64,000 nucleotides of DNA from Novosphingobium sp. BW1. Lineage in GTDB: Bacteria > Pseudomonadota > Alphaproteobacteria > Sphingomonadales > Sphingomonadaceae. Positions 36,258 to 46,475 of the stretch are shown piece after piece. A model generated the notes under the pieces. It saw only the letters and a program-made list of their open reading frames with translations, did not search any database and was not told where the DNA came from. Positions within the stretch are counted from its first letter, which is position 1. Each line of letters starts with the position of its first letter. The stretch lies in assembly GCF_008107685.1 (NCBI RefSeq), contig NZ_VIRF01000078.1:186001-250000 (forward strand). The letters are read 5' to 3'. A program made the position numbers and the translations under genes.

Positions 36258-39200
36258 ATGTCACGGATCTTCATCGACCGCCCTATCTTCGCATGGGTGC
36301 TTGCCATCGTGGTCATGCTTGCTGGCCTGGGCGCGCTCATGTTCCTGCCCAACGAGCAGTACCCCGACATCGCGCCGACCCAGGTCAACATCAGCGCGAC
36401 CTATACTGGCGCCTCGGCTGAAACGATCGAGAACAGCGTCACGCAGGTTATCGAGCAGAACCTGACCGGGATCGACGGCCTTCTCTATTTCAGCTCGCAG
36501 TCAAGCAACCGCGGCCGCGCCTCCATCAGCGCGATTTTCGCCAAGGGCACCGATCCTGACATCGCGCAGGTGCAGGTCCAGAACAAGGTCCAGTCCGCCC
36601 TCTCGCGCCTGCCTCAGGCCGTGCAGGCGCAGGGCGTGCGCGTAACCAAGTCGAACCCGGACCAGCTGATGGTCGTCTCGGTCTACGATTCGACCGGCAA
36701 CCGCTCTAACCAAGACGTCTCGGACTACCTCACCTCCAACATCCAGGACCCGCTCTCGCGTGTCGAGGGCGTGGGCGAAGTCAACGTATTCGGCGCACCC
36801 CACGCGATGCGCATCTGGCTCGATCCACGCAAGCTCTCGGCCGTTTCGCTGATACCAGCCGACGTCGTCTCGGCGATCCAGGCCCAGAACACCGAAGTGG
36901 CTGCAGGCAGCGTGGGCGATCTGCCCGCACCGGACGATCAGGCTCTGACAGCCACGGTCACGGCGGGTTCGCGCCTGCAGACCGCCGAACAGTTCCGCGC
37001 CATCGTGGTGAAGAGCAACCCCGACGGTTCCACCGTCACGGTGGGCGATCTTGGCCGTGTCGAAATGGGCGCGGAAAGCTACTCGGTCGTCACCAATTAC
37101 AACGGTTTTCCCGGCGCGGGCCTGTCTGTCTCCCTCTCGCCGGGCGCCGACGCGCTGGCCACGGCGCAGCGGGTCAAGGCCAAGGTCGAGGAACTCGCGC
37201 AGAACATGCCCGAGGGCATCGAGTTCGAGTACGGCCGCGACAGCACCAAGTTCATCCAGCTTTCGGTCGACGAGGTCGAAAAGGCACTGTTCGAGGCGAT
37301 CATCCTCGTCGTCATCGTGATGTTCGTGTTCCTGCAAAGCTGGCGCGCTACGCTGATCCCGGCGATTGCGGTTCCGGTCGTGCTGCTGGGCACCTTTGCG
37401 ATCTTCTACTTAATGGGCTTCTCGCTCAACACATTGACGCTGTTCGGCCTTGTCCTTGCCATTGGCCTGCTGGTCGATGACGCCATTGTCGTGGTCGAGA
37501 ACGTCGAGCGCCTGCTCGATGAAAACCCCGGCATGAGCGCACGCGATGCGACGTTGGAGTCCATGAAGGAAATCCAGGTCGCGCTAATCGCGATTGGCCT
37601 CGTGCTCTCGGCCGTATTCATGCCAATGGCCTTCTTCGGGGGCTCCACCGGCGTCATCTACCGCCAGTTCTCTCTTACCATCGTCGCGGCCATGGTCCTC
37701 TCGGTGCTTGTGGCCCTCGTGCTCAGCCCGGCGCTGTGCGCGCAGCTTCTCAAGGGCAAGAACCGGGCCCCCGACCGCAAGAAGACCTGGACCGAGCGTC
37801 ATCTGCCCTGGCTCGCACGCGCCTGGGAGAAGTTCCATACCTGGTTCAATCGCTCGTTCGACAGAATGAGTGATGCCTACGCGCGCCAGGTCGAGACCGT
37901 GGTCGCCCACAAGTGGCGCTGGCTCGCACTTTTCGCCCTTATCTGTGCAGGCACCTTCTTCCTGTTCCAGCGCCTGCCCACCGGCTTTCTCCCCAACGAG
38001 GACCAGGGTGACATCATGGTGCAATGGCGCCTGCCCTCGGGCACGCCGCGCTCCGACACCGAAGAAATCCAGCACATCGTCGAGCAGTATTTCCTCAAGG
38101 AAGAAGCGGAAAACATCACCGGCCTGTTCGCCATTTCGGGCGGCGGGCCGGGCGGATCGGGTCAGAACGCAGGCTCCAGCTTCATCCGCCTGCGCGACTG
38201 GTCCGAGCGCACGCGCCCCGACCAGGCCGCGACCGCCATTGTCGCACGCGCCAACCAGGCCTTTGCCAAGCTGCGCAATGCGCAGGTCTTCGTCCTCGTC
38301 CCCGGGGCGATCCGTGGCCTTGGTCAGTCCTCGGGCTTCACCATGGAGCTGCAGAACCAATCAGGGCTGACGCGCGAGAAGTTCCAAGAGGTGCGTGACC
38401 AGCTGCTCGCCGCTGCTCAGGCCGACGAGCGCCTGTCCAGCGTGCGCCTCTCCGACCTACCCGAAGTGTCTACGCTGAAGGTCAACAACAACATCGCCGC
38501 ACTGACCGCCTATGGCCTGACGCCCGCCAACGTCAATTCGACGCTGCAAACCGCATGGGGCGGCACCTATGTCAACGACTTCATCGACAAGGGCCGTGTA
38601 AAGCGCGTCTATGTGCAGGGCGAGCCGGATTCGCGCTCGCGCCCGGAAGACCTCTACAAGTGGTTCGTGCGTGGTTCGGACAACCAGATGGTGCCCTTCT
38701 CTGCATTCGCGAAAACCAGTTGGTCTACAGCGCCCAGCTCCACCTCGCGCTTCAACGGCCTGATGGCCTACGAATTCTCCGGTACACCGGCAGATGGGGT
38801 CAGTTCGGGTACGGCCATGGATGTGATGGAAGAGCTCTCGCACCAGTTCCAGGGCATCTCTGTCGCCTGGGCGGGCTCCTCCTACCAGGAGCGCCTCTCC
38901 TCGGGCCAAGCGCCGCTCCTTTATGCCCTCTCGCTGTTGGTCGTGTTCCTGTGCCTTGCCGCGCTCTATGAAAGCTGGTCGATCCCGATTGCGGTGATCC
39001 TGATCATTCCGCTAGGCCTCCTCGGTGCAATCCTCGCGGTCACGCTGCGCGGGCTGGAAAACGACGTCTACCTGCAGATCGGCCTGCTTACCACGATGGG
39101 CCTTGCCGCGAAGAATGCCATCCTGATGATCGAATTTGCCGAACAGGCGGAGCGTCAGGGCATGCGTGTGATCGAGGCCGCGGTCGAGGCCGCACGCATC

Positions 39201-39470
39201 CGCCTGCGCCCGATCTTGATGACGAGCTTCGCCTTCATCTTCGGCGTGATCCCGCTCGCGACTGCCTCGGGCGCGGGCGCCAACAGCCGCATCGCCATCG
39301 GCACCTCGGTGGTGGGCGGCATGCTGACTGCGACGATCCTTGCCATCTTCTTCATTCCGCTGTTCTTCGTGATCGTGCGCCGCAGCGTGCGAGACGGCCT
39401 CGCCGCCGCCCGCGCCCGTCTCGAAACGCGCCGCGAGAAGAAGACCTCCAACTCAGGAGACGCGGCATGA
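36258..39470 (+). CDS. RND multidrug efflux permease (HAE1, AcrB/MexB type)
   Basis: Inner-membrane proton antiporter of 1070 residues. N-terminus SRIFIDRPIFAWVLAIVVML, the proton-relay pair Asp-Asp in GLLVDDAIVVVENVERLL, two large periplasmic loops and GLAAKNAILMIEFAEQAERQ in the second half (relay lysine) are intact. Close similarity to AcrB-class pumps predicts drug, dye, bile or solvent export. Middle gene of the efflux operon, overlapping the outer-membrane gene by 4 nt. Confidence 0.97.
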   Translation: MSRIFIDRPIFAWVLAIVVMLAGLGALMFLPNEQYPDIAPTQVNISATYTGASAETIENSVTQVIEQNLTGIDGLLYFSSQSSNRGRASISAIFAKGTDPDIAQVQVQNKVQSALSRLPQAVQAQGVRVTKSNPDQLMVVSVYDSTGNRSNQDVSDYLTSNIQDPLSRVEGVGEVNVFGAPHAMRIWLDPRKLSAVSLIPADVVSAIQAQNTEVAAGSVGDLPAPDDQALTATVTAGSRLQTAEQFRAIVVKSNPDGSTVTVGDLGRVEMGAESYSVVTNYNGFPGAGLSVSLSPGADALATAQRVKAKVEELAQNMPEGIEFEYGRDSTKFIQLSVDEVEKALFEAIILVVIVMFVFLQSWRATLIPAIAVPVVLLGTFAIFYLMGFSLNTLTLFGLVLAIGLLVDDAIVVVENVERLLDENPGMSARDATLESMKEIQVALIAIGLVLSAVFMPMAFFGGSTGVIYRQFSLTIVAAMVLSVLVALVLSPALCAQLLKGKNRAPDRKKTWTERHLPWLARAWEKFHTWFNRSFDRMSDAYARQVETVVAHKWRWLALFALICAGTFFLFQRLPTGFLPNEDQGDIMVQWRLPSGTPRSDTEEIQHIVEQYFLKEEAENITGLFAISGGGPGGSGQNAGSSFIRLRDWSERTRPDQAATAIVARANQAFAKLRNAQVFVLVPGAIRGLGQSSGFTMELQNQSGLTREKFQEVRDQLLAAAQADERLSSVRLSDLPEVSTLKVNNNIAALTAYGLTPANVNSTLQTAWGGTYVNDFIDKGRVKRVYVQGEPDSRSRPEDLYKWFVRGSDNQMVPFSAFAKTSWSTAPSSTSRFNGLMAYEFSGTPADGVSSGTAMDVMEELSHQFQGISVAWAGSSYQERLSSGQAPLLYALSLLVVFLCLAALYESWSIPIAVILIIPLGLLGAILAVTLRGLENDVYLQIGLLTTMGLAAKNAILMIEFAEQAERQGMRVIEAAVEAARIRLRPILMTSFAFIFGVIPLATASGAGANSRIAIGTSVVGGMLTATILAIFFIPLFFVIVRRSVRDGLAAARARLETRREKKTSNSGDAA

Positions 39471-40909
39471 GGCCGTCGATGCGACCCGTCCATGCGCCGG
39501 TGAAGCGCACGAGCGCCCTTCTCACCGCTGCGCTGCTGGGCGCCTGTTCGATGGCGCCCAAATACGTCCAGCCGGCCAGCCCGGTGCCCCAGACATGGCC
39601 TGACGGCGAAGCTTACCGCGACACTGTAAGTGCAGCACCGCGCCCGCTCAACTATGCCGAAGTGTTCGAGGACCCGGCGCTCCAGCAACTGATCGCACAA
39701 GCGCTCGATAACAACCGTAACCTCAGGGTCGCAGCGGCCAATATCACAGCGGCCCGCGCACAAGTGAAGGTGACGCGGGCCAACCAGTTCCCAGCGCTTG
39801 CCACCACGGCGTCCGCCACCCATCAAGAGACCGGCGGCGGCTTTGGCCTCAACGGCTGGTCCTACGCCCTGCGCGCCGGCGTCTCGAATTTCGAGCTCGA
39901 CCTGTTCGGACGGCTCAAGAACGCAACCGCCGCACAGATCAACACCGCGCTTTCGACCGAAGCGGCGGCACGCACCGTCCAGCTCGGCCTCGTTGCCGAC
40001 ATCGCGCAAGGCTGGGCCACTTATGCGGCGGACAGGGAACTCCTGCGCATCGCCGAAGACACCGCGCGCAGCGCCGGGGAAAGCGTGCGCCTGACCCAGG
40101 CACGGCTCGAAGGGGGGATCGCAGCACGAAGCGAGCTGCGCCAGGCCCAGCAGGTACTTGAAACCGCGCGCAGCGATCTTGCCGCCCAGAAGACCGCGCT
40201 CGCGCAGGACGTCAACGCACTGCGCCTGCTGGTCGGCGCGGACTTCGACGAAAACGCGCTTCCAAGCAGCATCACGCGCGTCAATGCGGCGCTTGCCGAA
40301 GTCCCGACCAGCGCCGATACGACGGTCCTGCTCAGCCGTCCCGACGTGCTGGAAGCGGAGTATTCCCTGCGTGCGGCCAACGCCAACATCGGTGTTGCGC
40401 GCGCGCAGCTCTTCCCCACCATCTCCCTTTCGGCTCTGACCGGCTTTGCCGCGCAGTCGCTCTCGAGGCTCTTCGACGAGGCCTCGCGCTCCACCAGCTA
40501 TGGCGGCAACGGTGAATGGTCGATCTTCAACGCGGGTGGCCGCAGCGCCAACGTCGGCGTCGCCAAGGCCCAACGCGATGCCGCGCTCGCGACCTATGAG
40601 GGCGCGATCCAGACCGCCTTTCGGGAGACCGCCGACACGCTGGCCGACCAGGGCACCATCGCCGAGCGTCTGAATGCGGCCACAAACTTCACAGAAGTCT
40701 CGGCCGACAACGCGCGCCTCGTCGAGGCAACCTATCGGCAGGGCATGGCCAGTTCGCTGGAGAACCTCGATGCCCAGCGCAGCCTCTATGCCGCTCGCCA
40801 GGCCGAAGTGGGCATGCGGCTGGCCGGTGCGGTCAACCGCATCACGCTTTACCGCGTGCTGGGCGGCGAGTGGGTGAGCCAACCGCGCCCCGACGAGACT
40901 GCGAACTAG
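39467..40909 (+). CDS. Efflux outer-membrane channel lipoprotein (OprM/NodT type)
   Basis: TolC-like trimeric channel of the NodT family. Signal sequence with lipobox LLGAC followed by SMAPKYVQP, then two OEP repeats (residues about 60-260 and 265-470) with SNFELDLFGRLKNATAAQ and SLSALTGFAAQSL typical of the family; 480 aa. Third gene of the RND operon. Confidence 0.95.
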   Translation: MRPSMRPVHAPVKRTSALLTAALLGACSMAPKYVQPASPVPQTWPDGEAYRDTVSAAPRPLNYAEVFEDPALQQLIAQALDNNRNLRVAAANITAARAQVKVTRANQFPALATTASATHQETGGGFGLNGWSYALRAGVSNFELDLFGRLKNATAAQINTALSTEAAARTVQLGLVADIAQGWATYAADRELLRIAEDTARSAGESVRLTQARLEGGIAARSELRQAQQVLETARSDLAAQKTALAQDVNALRLLVGADFDENALPSSITRVNAALAEVPTSADTTVLLSRPDVLEAEYSLRAANANIGVARAQLFPTISLSALTGFAAQSLSRLFDEASRSTSYGGNGEWSIFNAGGRSANVGVAKAQRDAALATYEGAIQTAFRETADTLADQGTIAERLNAATNFTEVSADNARLVEATYRQGMASSLENLDAQRSLYAARQAEVGMRLAGAVNRITLYRVLGGEWVSQPRPDETAN

Positions 40910-41061
40910 GCACCCGCCTATGCAATTGGCGTTGCGCGCGTCCACTTGACCAAGCGGGCGCGACACGCGATGGGCCGCGAGGCATCATGCGTGCCGCCTT
41001 GCCCCATGGGGCGCATCCACGGTGACCTGCACGGGCAATGCGCGATTACGAGGAACGAGAC

Positions 41062-41550
41062 GTGAGCACGAATGCGCCGGATGCCAACACCGGCAAGACC
41101 ATGAAATCACTGTTTACAGAGACGGATTCGCTGCAGCGACAGGTCGGCATCCGGCTTTCCGTCCTTGCCCGGTTGCTGCGCAACACCTTCGACCGGAAGG
41201 CCGCTTCACTCCAGGCCACCCGTTCGCAATGGACGATGATCGCGATTGTCGCACGCTACCCCGGCTCGACACAGCGCTGTATCGCCGAGTATCTCGACAT
41301 GTCCGAGGCCTCGGCCGGACGCCTTATCGACAAGCTGTGCCAGGAAGGCCTGCTCGAGCGCCGCGCCAAGGAGGACGATCGCCGCGCGCGCGTCGTCCAC
41401 GTGACCGAGGCCGCCGCCCCTGTGCTCGCCGCTTTGGGCGAGGCCGCAACCGAGAACGAGGCTCAGCTCTTCAAGGGTTTCAGCGATACCGAACTCAAAC
41501 AGATGTGCGCGTTCATGGACCGCATCCACGCCAACGCCGCCGACGGTTGA
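41062..41550 (+). CDS. MarR-family transcriptional regulator
   Basis: Winged-helix regulator (162 aa). Motifs: ATRSQWTMIAIVARYPGSTQ, AEYLDMSEASAGRLIDKL, and the wing EGLLERRAKEDDRRARVVHV. GTG 41062 lies right behind GAGGAACGA; the in-frame ATG at 41038 has no ribosome binding site. It lies 152 nt behind the RND operon on the same strand, so it is the likely drug-responsive repressor of the pump. Confidence 0.92.
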   Translation: MSTNAPDANTGKTMKSLFTETDSLQRQVGIRLSVLARLLRNTFDRKAASLQATRSQWTMIAIVARYPGSTQRCIAEYLDMSEASAGRLIDKLCQEGLLERRAKEDDRRARVVHVTEAAAPVLAALGEAATENEAQLFKGFSDTELKQMCAFMDRIHANAADG

Positions 41551-41580
41551 CCCCGTCCGGCCACCACCGCTCCCCACCCC

Positions 41581-41629
41581 AAACGCGAAAGGCCCGCCCC
41601 GGCATCCCGGGACGGGCCTTTCGCGTTTT
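41581..41629. terminator. Bidirectional terminator between marR and cysQ
   Basis: A 19-bp stem with one mismatch (AAACGCGAAAGGCCCG arm 41581-41599 against 41611-41629) has A/T-rich ends and separates converging genes. Confidence 0.9.
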
Positions 41630-41642
41630 AGAGACCTGGGTG

Positions 41643-42380
41643 TCAGAGGAAGGCCTTGACCTTCTCCAGCACCATGTCGGCATGCTCCTTCCGGCAGATC
41701 AGCAGGTCGGGCATATAGACGTCTTCCTGATTGTAGACGAGCGGGCTCCCATCGATGCGCGAGGCATGAAGGCCCCAGCCCAGTGCGACCGCTGCCGGTG
41801 CGCAGCTATCCCACTCGTACTGCCCGCCCGAGTGCAGGTAGATATCCGCCTCCCCGCGCAGGATCGCCATGGCCTTCGCACCGGCCGAGCCCATCGGGAC
41901 CAGTTCACCGCCGATGGCTTCGCACACGCCGGTCGCTTCCTTCGCGGGACGCGTGCGGCTGACCACCATGCGCAGCTTCTCGGGCGCAGCCGGGATTTCA
42001 CCCGGCTGATCCGAACGCAGCACCAAGTCTGCTCCAGGCAGCGCGACCGCGCCCAGCGTCGGTACACCGTTCACCGCCATGCCGACATGGACCGCCCAGT
42101 CGACGCGCGCTTCGCCATATTCACGCGTGCCGTCGACCGGATCGACGATCCACACGCGCTCCTTGGCGAGACGCTCGGCGTTGTCCTTCTCCTCTTCGGA
42201 GAGAAGGCCGTCCTCGGCGCGCTGCTCGCGCAGCGCGTGAACGAGGAACTGGTTGGCCGTCTGGTCTCCGGCTTTGCCGAGGGACTTGCCCTCGAACATG
42301 CCGGATTCGCGCACCTCGATGAGGATCTTGCCCGCCACGTTGGCCAGGTGGGCAGCAAGATCACCGTCGGTCATCGTCAT
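41643..42380 (-). CDS. cysQ: 3'(2'),5'-bisphosphate nucleotidase
   Basis: Removes PAP, the inhibitory by-product of PAPS use. Inositol-phosphatase fold with LSEEEKDN, the metal site WIVDPVDGTREYGEA and WDSCAPAAVALGWG; 245 aa. The first ATG (42380) overlaps the cysNC stop by one base (TAATG), and an ATG six bases in is possible. Last gene of cysD-cysNC-cysQ. Confidence 0.95.
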   Translation of the reverse strand: MTMTDGDLAAHLANVAGKILIEVRESGMFEGKSLGKAGDQTANQFLVHALREQRAEDGLLSEEEKDNAERLAKERVWIVDPVDGTREYGEARVDWAVHVGMAVNGVPTLGAVALPGADLVLRSDQPGEIPAAPEKLRMVVSRTRPAKEATGVCEAIGGELVPMGSAGAKAMAILRGEADIYLHSGGQYEWDSCAPAAVALGWGLHASRIDGSPLVYNQEDVYMPDLLICRKEHADMVLEKVKAFL

Positions 42381-44317
42381 TAGACGTCTCCCAGCAGCGT
42401 ATCGACGATCAGGTCTGCGGCCTCTTCGGGCGAGAGCTTGGTCGTGTCGACGCGGATTTCCGGATTGCGCGGGGCCTCGTAAGGGCTGTCGATACCCGTG
42501 AAGTTCTTGAGCTCACCGGCACGGGCCTTCTTGTACAGCCCCTTCACGTCACGCGCTTCGGCAACCTTGAGCGGCGTGTCGATGAAAACCTCAAGGAACT
42601 CGCCCTCGGGCAGCATCGCGCGCACCAGTTCACGGTCGGCCTGGAACGGCGAGATGAACGCGGTGATCACGATCAGGCCCGCATCGGTCATCAGCTTGGA
42701 GACTTCGCCCACGCGGCGGATGTTCTCGATGCGGTCGCTCTCGGTGAAGCCCAGGTCCTTGTTGAGACCATGGCGCACGTTGTCGCCATCGAGCAGGAAG
42801 GTGTGCCGGTTCATCCGGTGCAGCTTCTTCTCGACCATGTTGGCGATCGTCGACTTGCCCGAACCCGAGAGCCCTGTGAACCACAGCACGGCCGGCTTCT
42901 GGTTCTTGAGCGCCGCGTGCTGCGTGCGGCTGATGTCGACGGCCTGCCAGTGCACGTTCTGCGAACGGCGCAAGCTGAAGTTGATCATGCCCGCCGCGAC
43001 GGTCGCATTGGTCATCTTGTCAATCAGGATAAAGCCACCAAGCTGGCGGTTCTCCGTATAGGGCTCGAAGACGATCTGCTTGTCGGTCGTCATCTCGGCC
43101 ACGCCAATGGAGTTAAGCTCCAGAGTCTTGGCCGCCAGCTCTTCCATCGTGTTGACGTTGATCTCGTACTTGGGTTCGGCAACCGAGGCCGACACCATCT
43201 GCGTACCGATCTTCATCCAGTAGGCACGGCCCGGCACCATCGCCTCGTCCGCCATCCACACGAAGGTCGATTCGAACTGGTCGGCGGTCTGCGGCGGCGC
43301 ATCGGCGATCGAGATCACCGAGCCGCGCGAGCAATCAATTTCGTCCTCGAAACAAATCGTCACCGACTGACCGGCACCGGCTTCCTCCAGCTCGCCATCG
43401 AAGGTCACGATCTTGGAGACGGTGCTGGTCTTGCCCGAAGGCAGGACGCGGATCTTATCCTTGGGCTTGACCACGCCCGTTGCGATCTGGCCCGAGAAGC
43501 CACGGAAGTCGAGGTTGGGGCGGTTCACCCACTGCACCGGCATGCGGAACGGCTTGTCGGCATCGTCCGAGGTCAGGACCTCGACTGTCTCGAGGTGCTC
43601 GATCAGGGGAACACCGGCATACTCCGGCGCTGTGTACCAGGGCGTGTTCTCGGACAGCGTGGTGATGTTGTCACCCTTGTATCCCGAGATCGGCATCGCC
43701 GTGAAGTTCGCGATCCCAATCGATTCCGCAAACGCGCGGTAGTCGGCGAGGATCTTGTCGAATACCTCCTGGCTGTAGTCGACAAGGTCCATCTTGTTGA
43801 CGGCCAGGACGATGTTCTTCACGCCCAGCAATTTGCAGATGTAGCTGTGGCGGCGCGTCTGGACGAGCACGCCCTTGCGCGCGTCGATAAGGATGACAGC
43901 AAGATCCGAGGTCGAGGCGCCGGTCACCATGTTGCGTGTGTACTGCTCGTGCCCCGGGCAGTCGGCGACGATGAACTTGCGCTTCTCGGTGTTGAAGAAG
44001 CGATAGGCAACGTCGATGGTGATGCCCTGCTCACGTTCGGCGGCGAGGCCGTCGACGAGGAGCGCAAAGTCGATCTCCTGTCCCTGCGTTCCGACCTTCT
44101 TGGAGTCGCTAGCGAGCGCGTCGAGCTGGTCTTCGAAGATCATCTTCGAATCGTAGAGGAGGCGCCCGATCAGGGTCGACTTGCCGTCGTCCACGCTGCC
44201 ACAGGTGATGAAGCGCAGCATGGTCTTGTGTTCGTGCTGGTCGAGATAGCTGTCGATGTCTTCGGCGATCAGCTTGTCGACGACGTATGCGGACTCTTTG
44301 GTCTCGATATCGGCCAT
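42380..44317 (-). CDS. cysNC: Sulfate adenylyltransferase subunit 1 / adenylylsulfate kinase fusion
   Basis: Bifunctional sulfate-activation enzyme. Residues 1-430 are the CysN GTPase, with G1 [16 protein letters not shown]3 [11 protein letters not shown] and G4 NKMDLV; residues about 450-645 are CysC, with P-loop [17 protein letters not shown] and [15 protein letters not shown]. Together with CysD it makes APS, then PAPS. Starts one base inside the cysD stop. Confidence 0.97.
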   Translation of the reverse strand: MADIETKESAYVVDKLIAEDIDSYLDQHEHKTMLRFITCGSVDDGKSTLIGRLLYDSKMIFEDQLDALASDSKKVGTQGQEIDFALLVDGLAAEREQGITIDVAYRFFNTEKRKFIVADCPGHEQYTRNMVTGASTSDLAVILIDARKGVLVQTRRHSYICKLLGVKNIVLAVNKMDLVDYSQEVFDKILADYRAFAESIGIANFTAMPISGYKGDNITTLSENTPWYTAPEYAGVPLIEHLETVEVLTSDDADKPFRMPVQWVNRPNLDFRGFSGQIATGVVKPKDKIRVLPSGKTSTVSKIVTFDGELEEAGAGQSVTICFEDEIDCSRGSVISIADAPPQTADQFESTFVWMADEAMVPGRAYWMKIGTQMVSASVAEPKYEINVNTMEELAAKTLELNSIGVAEMTTDKQIVFEPYTENRQLGGFILIDKMTNATVAAGMINFSLRRSQNVHWQAVDISRTQHAALKNQKPAVLWFTGLSGSGKSTIANMVEKKLHRMNRHTFLLDGDNVRHGLNKDLGFTESDRIENIRRVGEVSKLMTDAGLIVITAFISPFQADRELVRAMLPEGEFLEVFIDTPLKVAEARDVKGLYKKARAGELKNFTGIDSPYEAPRNPEIRVDTTKLSPEEAADLIVDTLLGDV

Positions 44318-45228
44318 CAGAAGTACCCCTGCTGCTTCTTGACTTCCATACCGGCGCCGCCGGCATCCTTGTCGATCACGCGGCCCTGCCGCTCACTGGT
44401 GGTGGTCAGGAGCGTCTCCTGGATGACCTCGGTCAGCGTCGAAGCCTCGCTTTCGACCGCGCCAGTCAGCGGGAAGCAACCGAGCGTGCGGAAGCGGATC
44501 GACTTCTCGGTGATCTCGGGCATGTAGCCCAGCACCTTCTCGAGGCGTTCCGGATCGTCCGCCATGAACAGGCCCCCCTCCCACTCGAAGGTCGGACGCT
44601 TCTCAGCAAAATAGAGCGGGACAATAGGGATGTTCTCGAGGCGGATGTACTGCCACACGTCGAGCTCGGTCCAGTTCGAGATCGGGAAGACGCGGATCGA
44701 TTCGCCGCGCGCCTTCTTAGCGTTGTAGAGGTTCCACAGTTCGGGGCGCTGGTTCTTAGGGTCCCACCCGTGCGAAGACGTGCGGAACGAGAAAATACGT
44801 TCCTTGGCGCGGCTCTTTTCCTCGTCACGGCGCGCGCCGCCAAAGGCAGCGTCGAAACCGTACTTGTCCAGCGCCTGCTTCAGCCCCTCGGTCTTCCACA
44901 TGTCGGTGTGAAGCGAGCCGTGATCGAAGGGATTGATGCCCTTTTCCTTGGCTTCGGGATTGTTGTAGACCAGCAGTTCCATGCCCGACATCTCGGCCAT
45001 CTTGTCGCGCAGGTCGTACATCGCCTTGAACTTCCATGTCGTGTCGACATGGAGCAGCGGGAACGGCGGCGGCGAAGGGTAGAAGGCCTTACGCGCAAGG
45101 TGGAGCATCACCGCGCTGTCCTTGCCCACCGAGTAGAGCATGACCGGCTTGTCAGCCTCCGCAGCGACCTCACGGATGATCTGGATGCTTTCCGCTTCCA
45201 GCCTTTCAAGATGCGTCAGTTTTTTCAT
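44317..45228 (-). CDS. cysD: Sulfate adenylyltransferase subunit 2
   Basis: ATP sulfurylase catalytic subunit of the PP-loop family: [49 protein letters not shown] 45228 follows GAGGGAG and gives 303 aa, the usual length; upstream in-frame sequence is antisense to the luxR-type gene. First gene of the operon. Confidence 0.97.
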   Translation of the reverse strand: MKKLTHLERLEAESIQIIREVAAEADKPVMLYSVGKDSAVMLHLARKAFYPSPPPFPLLHVDTTWKFKAMYDLRDKMAEMSGMELLVYNNPEAKEKGINPFDHGSLHTDMWKTEGLKQALDKYGFDAAFGGARRDEEKSRAKERIFSFRTSSHGWDPKNQRPELWNLYNAKKARGESIRVFPISNWTELDVWQYIRLENIPIVPLYFAEKRPTFEWEGGLFMADDPERLEKVLGYMPEITEKSIRFRTLGCFPLTGAVESEASTLTEVIQETLLTTTSERQGRVIDKDAGGAGMEVKKQQGYF

Positions 45229-45319
45229 CGAACTCCCTCTTCGAGCCGTGCGCGTCCCCCGGACGACAGGGCCTGGGAACGGGAATAGGCTGAACTTACA
45301 GGGATGACAGCGGCAGGCA

Positions 45320-45335
45320 CCTCCCATATGGGAGG
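45320..45335. promoter_or_regulatory. Perfect 16-bp palindrome CCTCCCATATGGGAGG
   Basis: It lies in the 109-bp divergent space between cysD and the LuxR-type gene and ends 2 nt before the ATG at 45338, so it covers that gene's Shine-Dalgarno (GGGAGGG). As DNA it is a good dimer operator; as RNA it could fold and hide the ribosome binding site. Confidence 0.6.
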
Positions 45336-45337
45336 GT

Positions 45338-46444
45338 ATGGCCCTCACAAGTTCGGACGAGACGGATCTGCTGCTCCCGCTGCTGGGCGCAATGCGCGAA
45401 ACGCCGCGCTTTTCCACCTTCCTGGAGCGCATGCGGCGGCGCACCGGGGCGCGCTATATTGCCCTTCTCGTGCGCCAAGGCCGCCTCGGCAAAGCTCCGA
45501 TCACCGAATTTTACGCCGGAGACCCACTTCCTACCGGAAGCCCCATTAGGGGCACCTCGGTGTTGTTCGACCTCGACCGCGCGCACTACGACAGTCTGCG
45601 CCCCGGACGTGTGTATGCGCTGGGCGAACTGGTCGACCACGACCCCGTGCTCAAGGCCCAGCGCTGGCGCGAACTGCGCGATCTTGGCCTGGCCGACGAG
45701 CGGATCGTGCGCATCCTCGCCGATACCGGTCTCGACGCCTGGCTGTTGCTCGCGCGTACGAGCCCCTGCAGCGCGAGCGACAGCGCCCTGCTCTCCAATC
45801 TTGCTCCCTATGTTGCCGAAGCGCTGCGCTCGGGCCGCGATCTCGGCGCCGCACGCCACAGCGCCCGCATCAACGCGGCCGGCATGGCCCGCGCGGGAAA
45901 TGGCTGGATGACCTTCGATGCCGACGGGCGCCTTGTCGACCTCAGCCCAGAAACACGAATGTGGTGGAGCGAGCGTTACGGCCAGCCGCCACGTATTGGG
46001 GAGCGCCTCCTTGGCTTGGCGCGTCCGGCCGAACGCGGCTTGCTCACCGCCATCGAGGAACTCGCGCAGGATCAGGCAGCCCCGCCGCAGCCTATGCTTC
46101 TGAGCGACACACCACAAGTCGAAGCCCTGGTGCAACGCATCTCGCTCGACGATGAGCTGGGGCATACGAACATGGCGCGCTTTCTCGCCGTCTTCGCCCT
46201 CCCCCACACACCGTCACACAACGCTCAGGCCCGCCTCACAGCGCTGCACGCCCTGCCCCCGCGCGAGGCCGAACTGGCCCTAAAACTGTCGGAAGGGCTC
46301 AGCATTGCCGAAGCCGCGCAGGCTCTTGGTCTGACGGTCGAGACGGCGCGAAATTATTCCAAGCGCATCTACGCCAAATTGGGCGTGCGCGGAAAAGCGG
46401 AACTGGTGCGGCGGATCCTGGAGGGGACAGCGCACATGACCTGA
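45338..46444 (+). CDS. LuxR-type transcriptional regulator with uncharacterised sensor region
   Basis: 368 residues. The C-terminal helix-turn-helix is clear ([40 protein letters not shown]). The first 290 residues show no receiver, autoinducer or GAF signature I can name, though a PAS-like stretch ([19 protein letters not shown]) appears midway. Divergent from cysD, with a palindrome at its start, so it may control itself and the sulfate genes, though CysB-type control is the usual case. Confidence 0.85.
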   Translation: MALTSSDETDLLLPLLGAMRETPRFSTFLERMRRRTGARYIALLVRQGRLGKAPITEFYAGDPLPTGSPIRGTSVLFDLDRAHYDSLRPGRVYALGELVDHDPVLKAQRWRELRDLGLADERIVRILADTGLDAWLLLARTSPCSASDSALLSNLAPYVAEALRSGRDLGAARHSARINAAGMARAGNGWMTFDADGRLVDLSPETRMWWSERYGQPPRIGERLLGLARPAERGLLTAIEELAQDQAAPPQPMLLSDTPQVEALVQRISLDDELGHTNMARFLAVFALPHTPSHNAQARLTALHALPPREAELALKLSEGLSIAEAAQALGLTVETARNYSKRIYAKLGVRGKAELVRRILEGTAHMT

Positions 46445-46475
46445 TTGGCGATGCGCGCCGGAATAGCCAATCAGG
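46440..46475. terminator. Bidirectional hairpin spanning both stop codons
   Basis: Perfect 10-bp arms CCTGATTGGC (46440-46449) and GCCAATCAGG (46466-46475) cover the TGA of the LuxR gene and the stop of thiE, which converge with 26 nt between them. No T-run follows, so it may act by blocking opposing transcripts. Confidence 0.6.
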
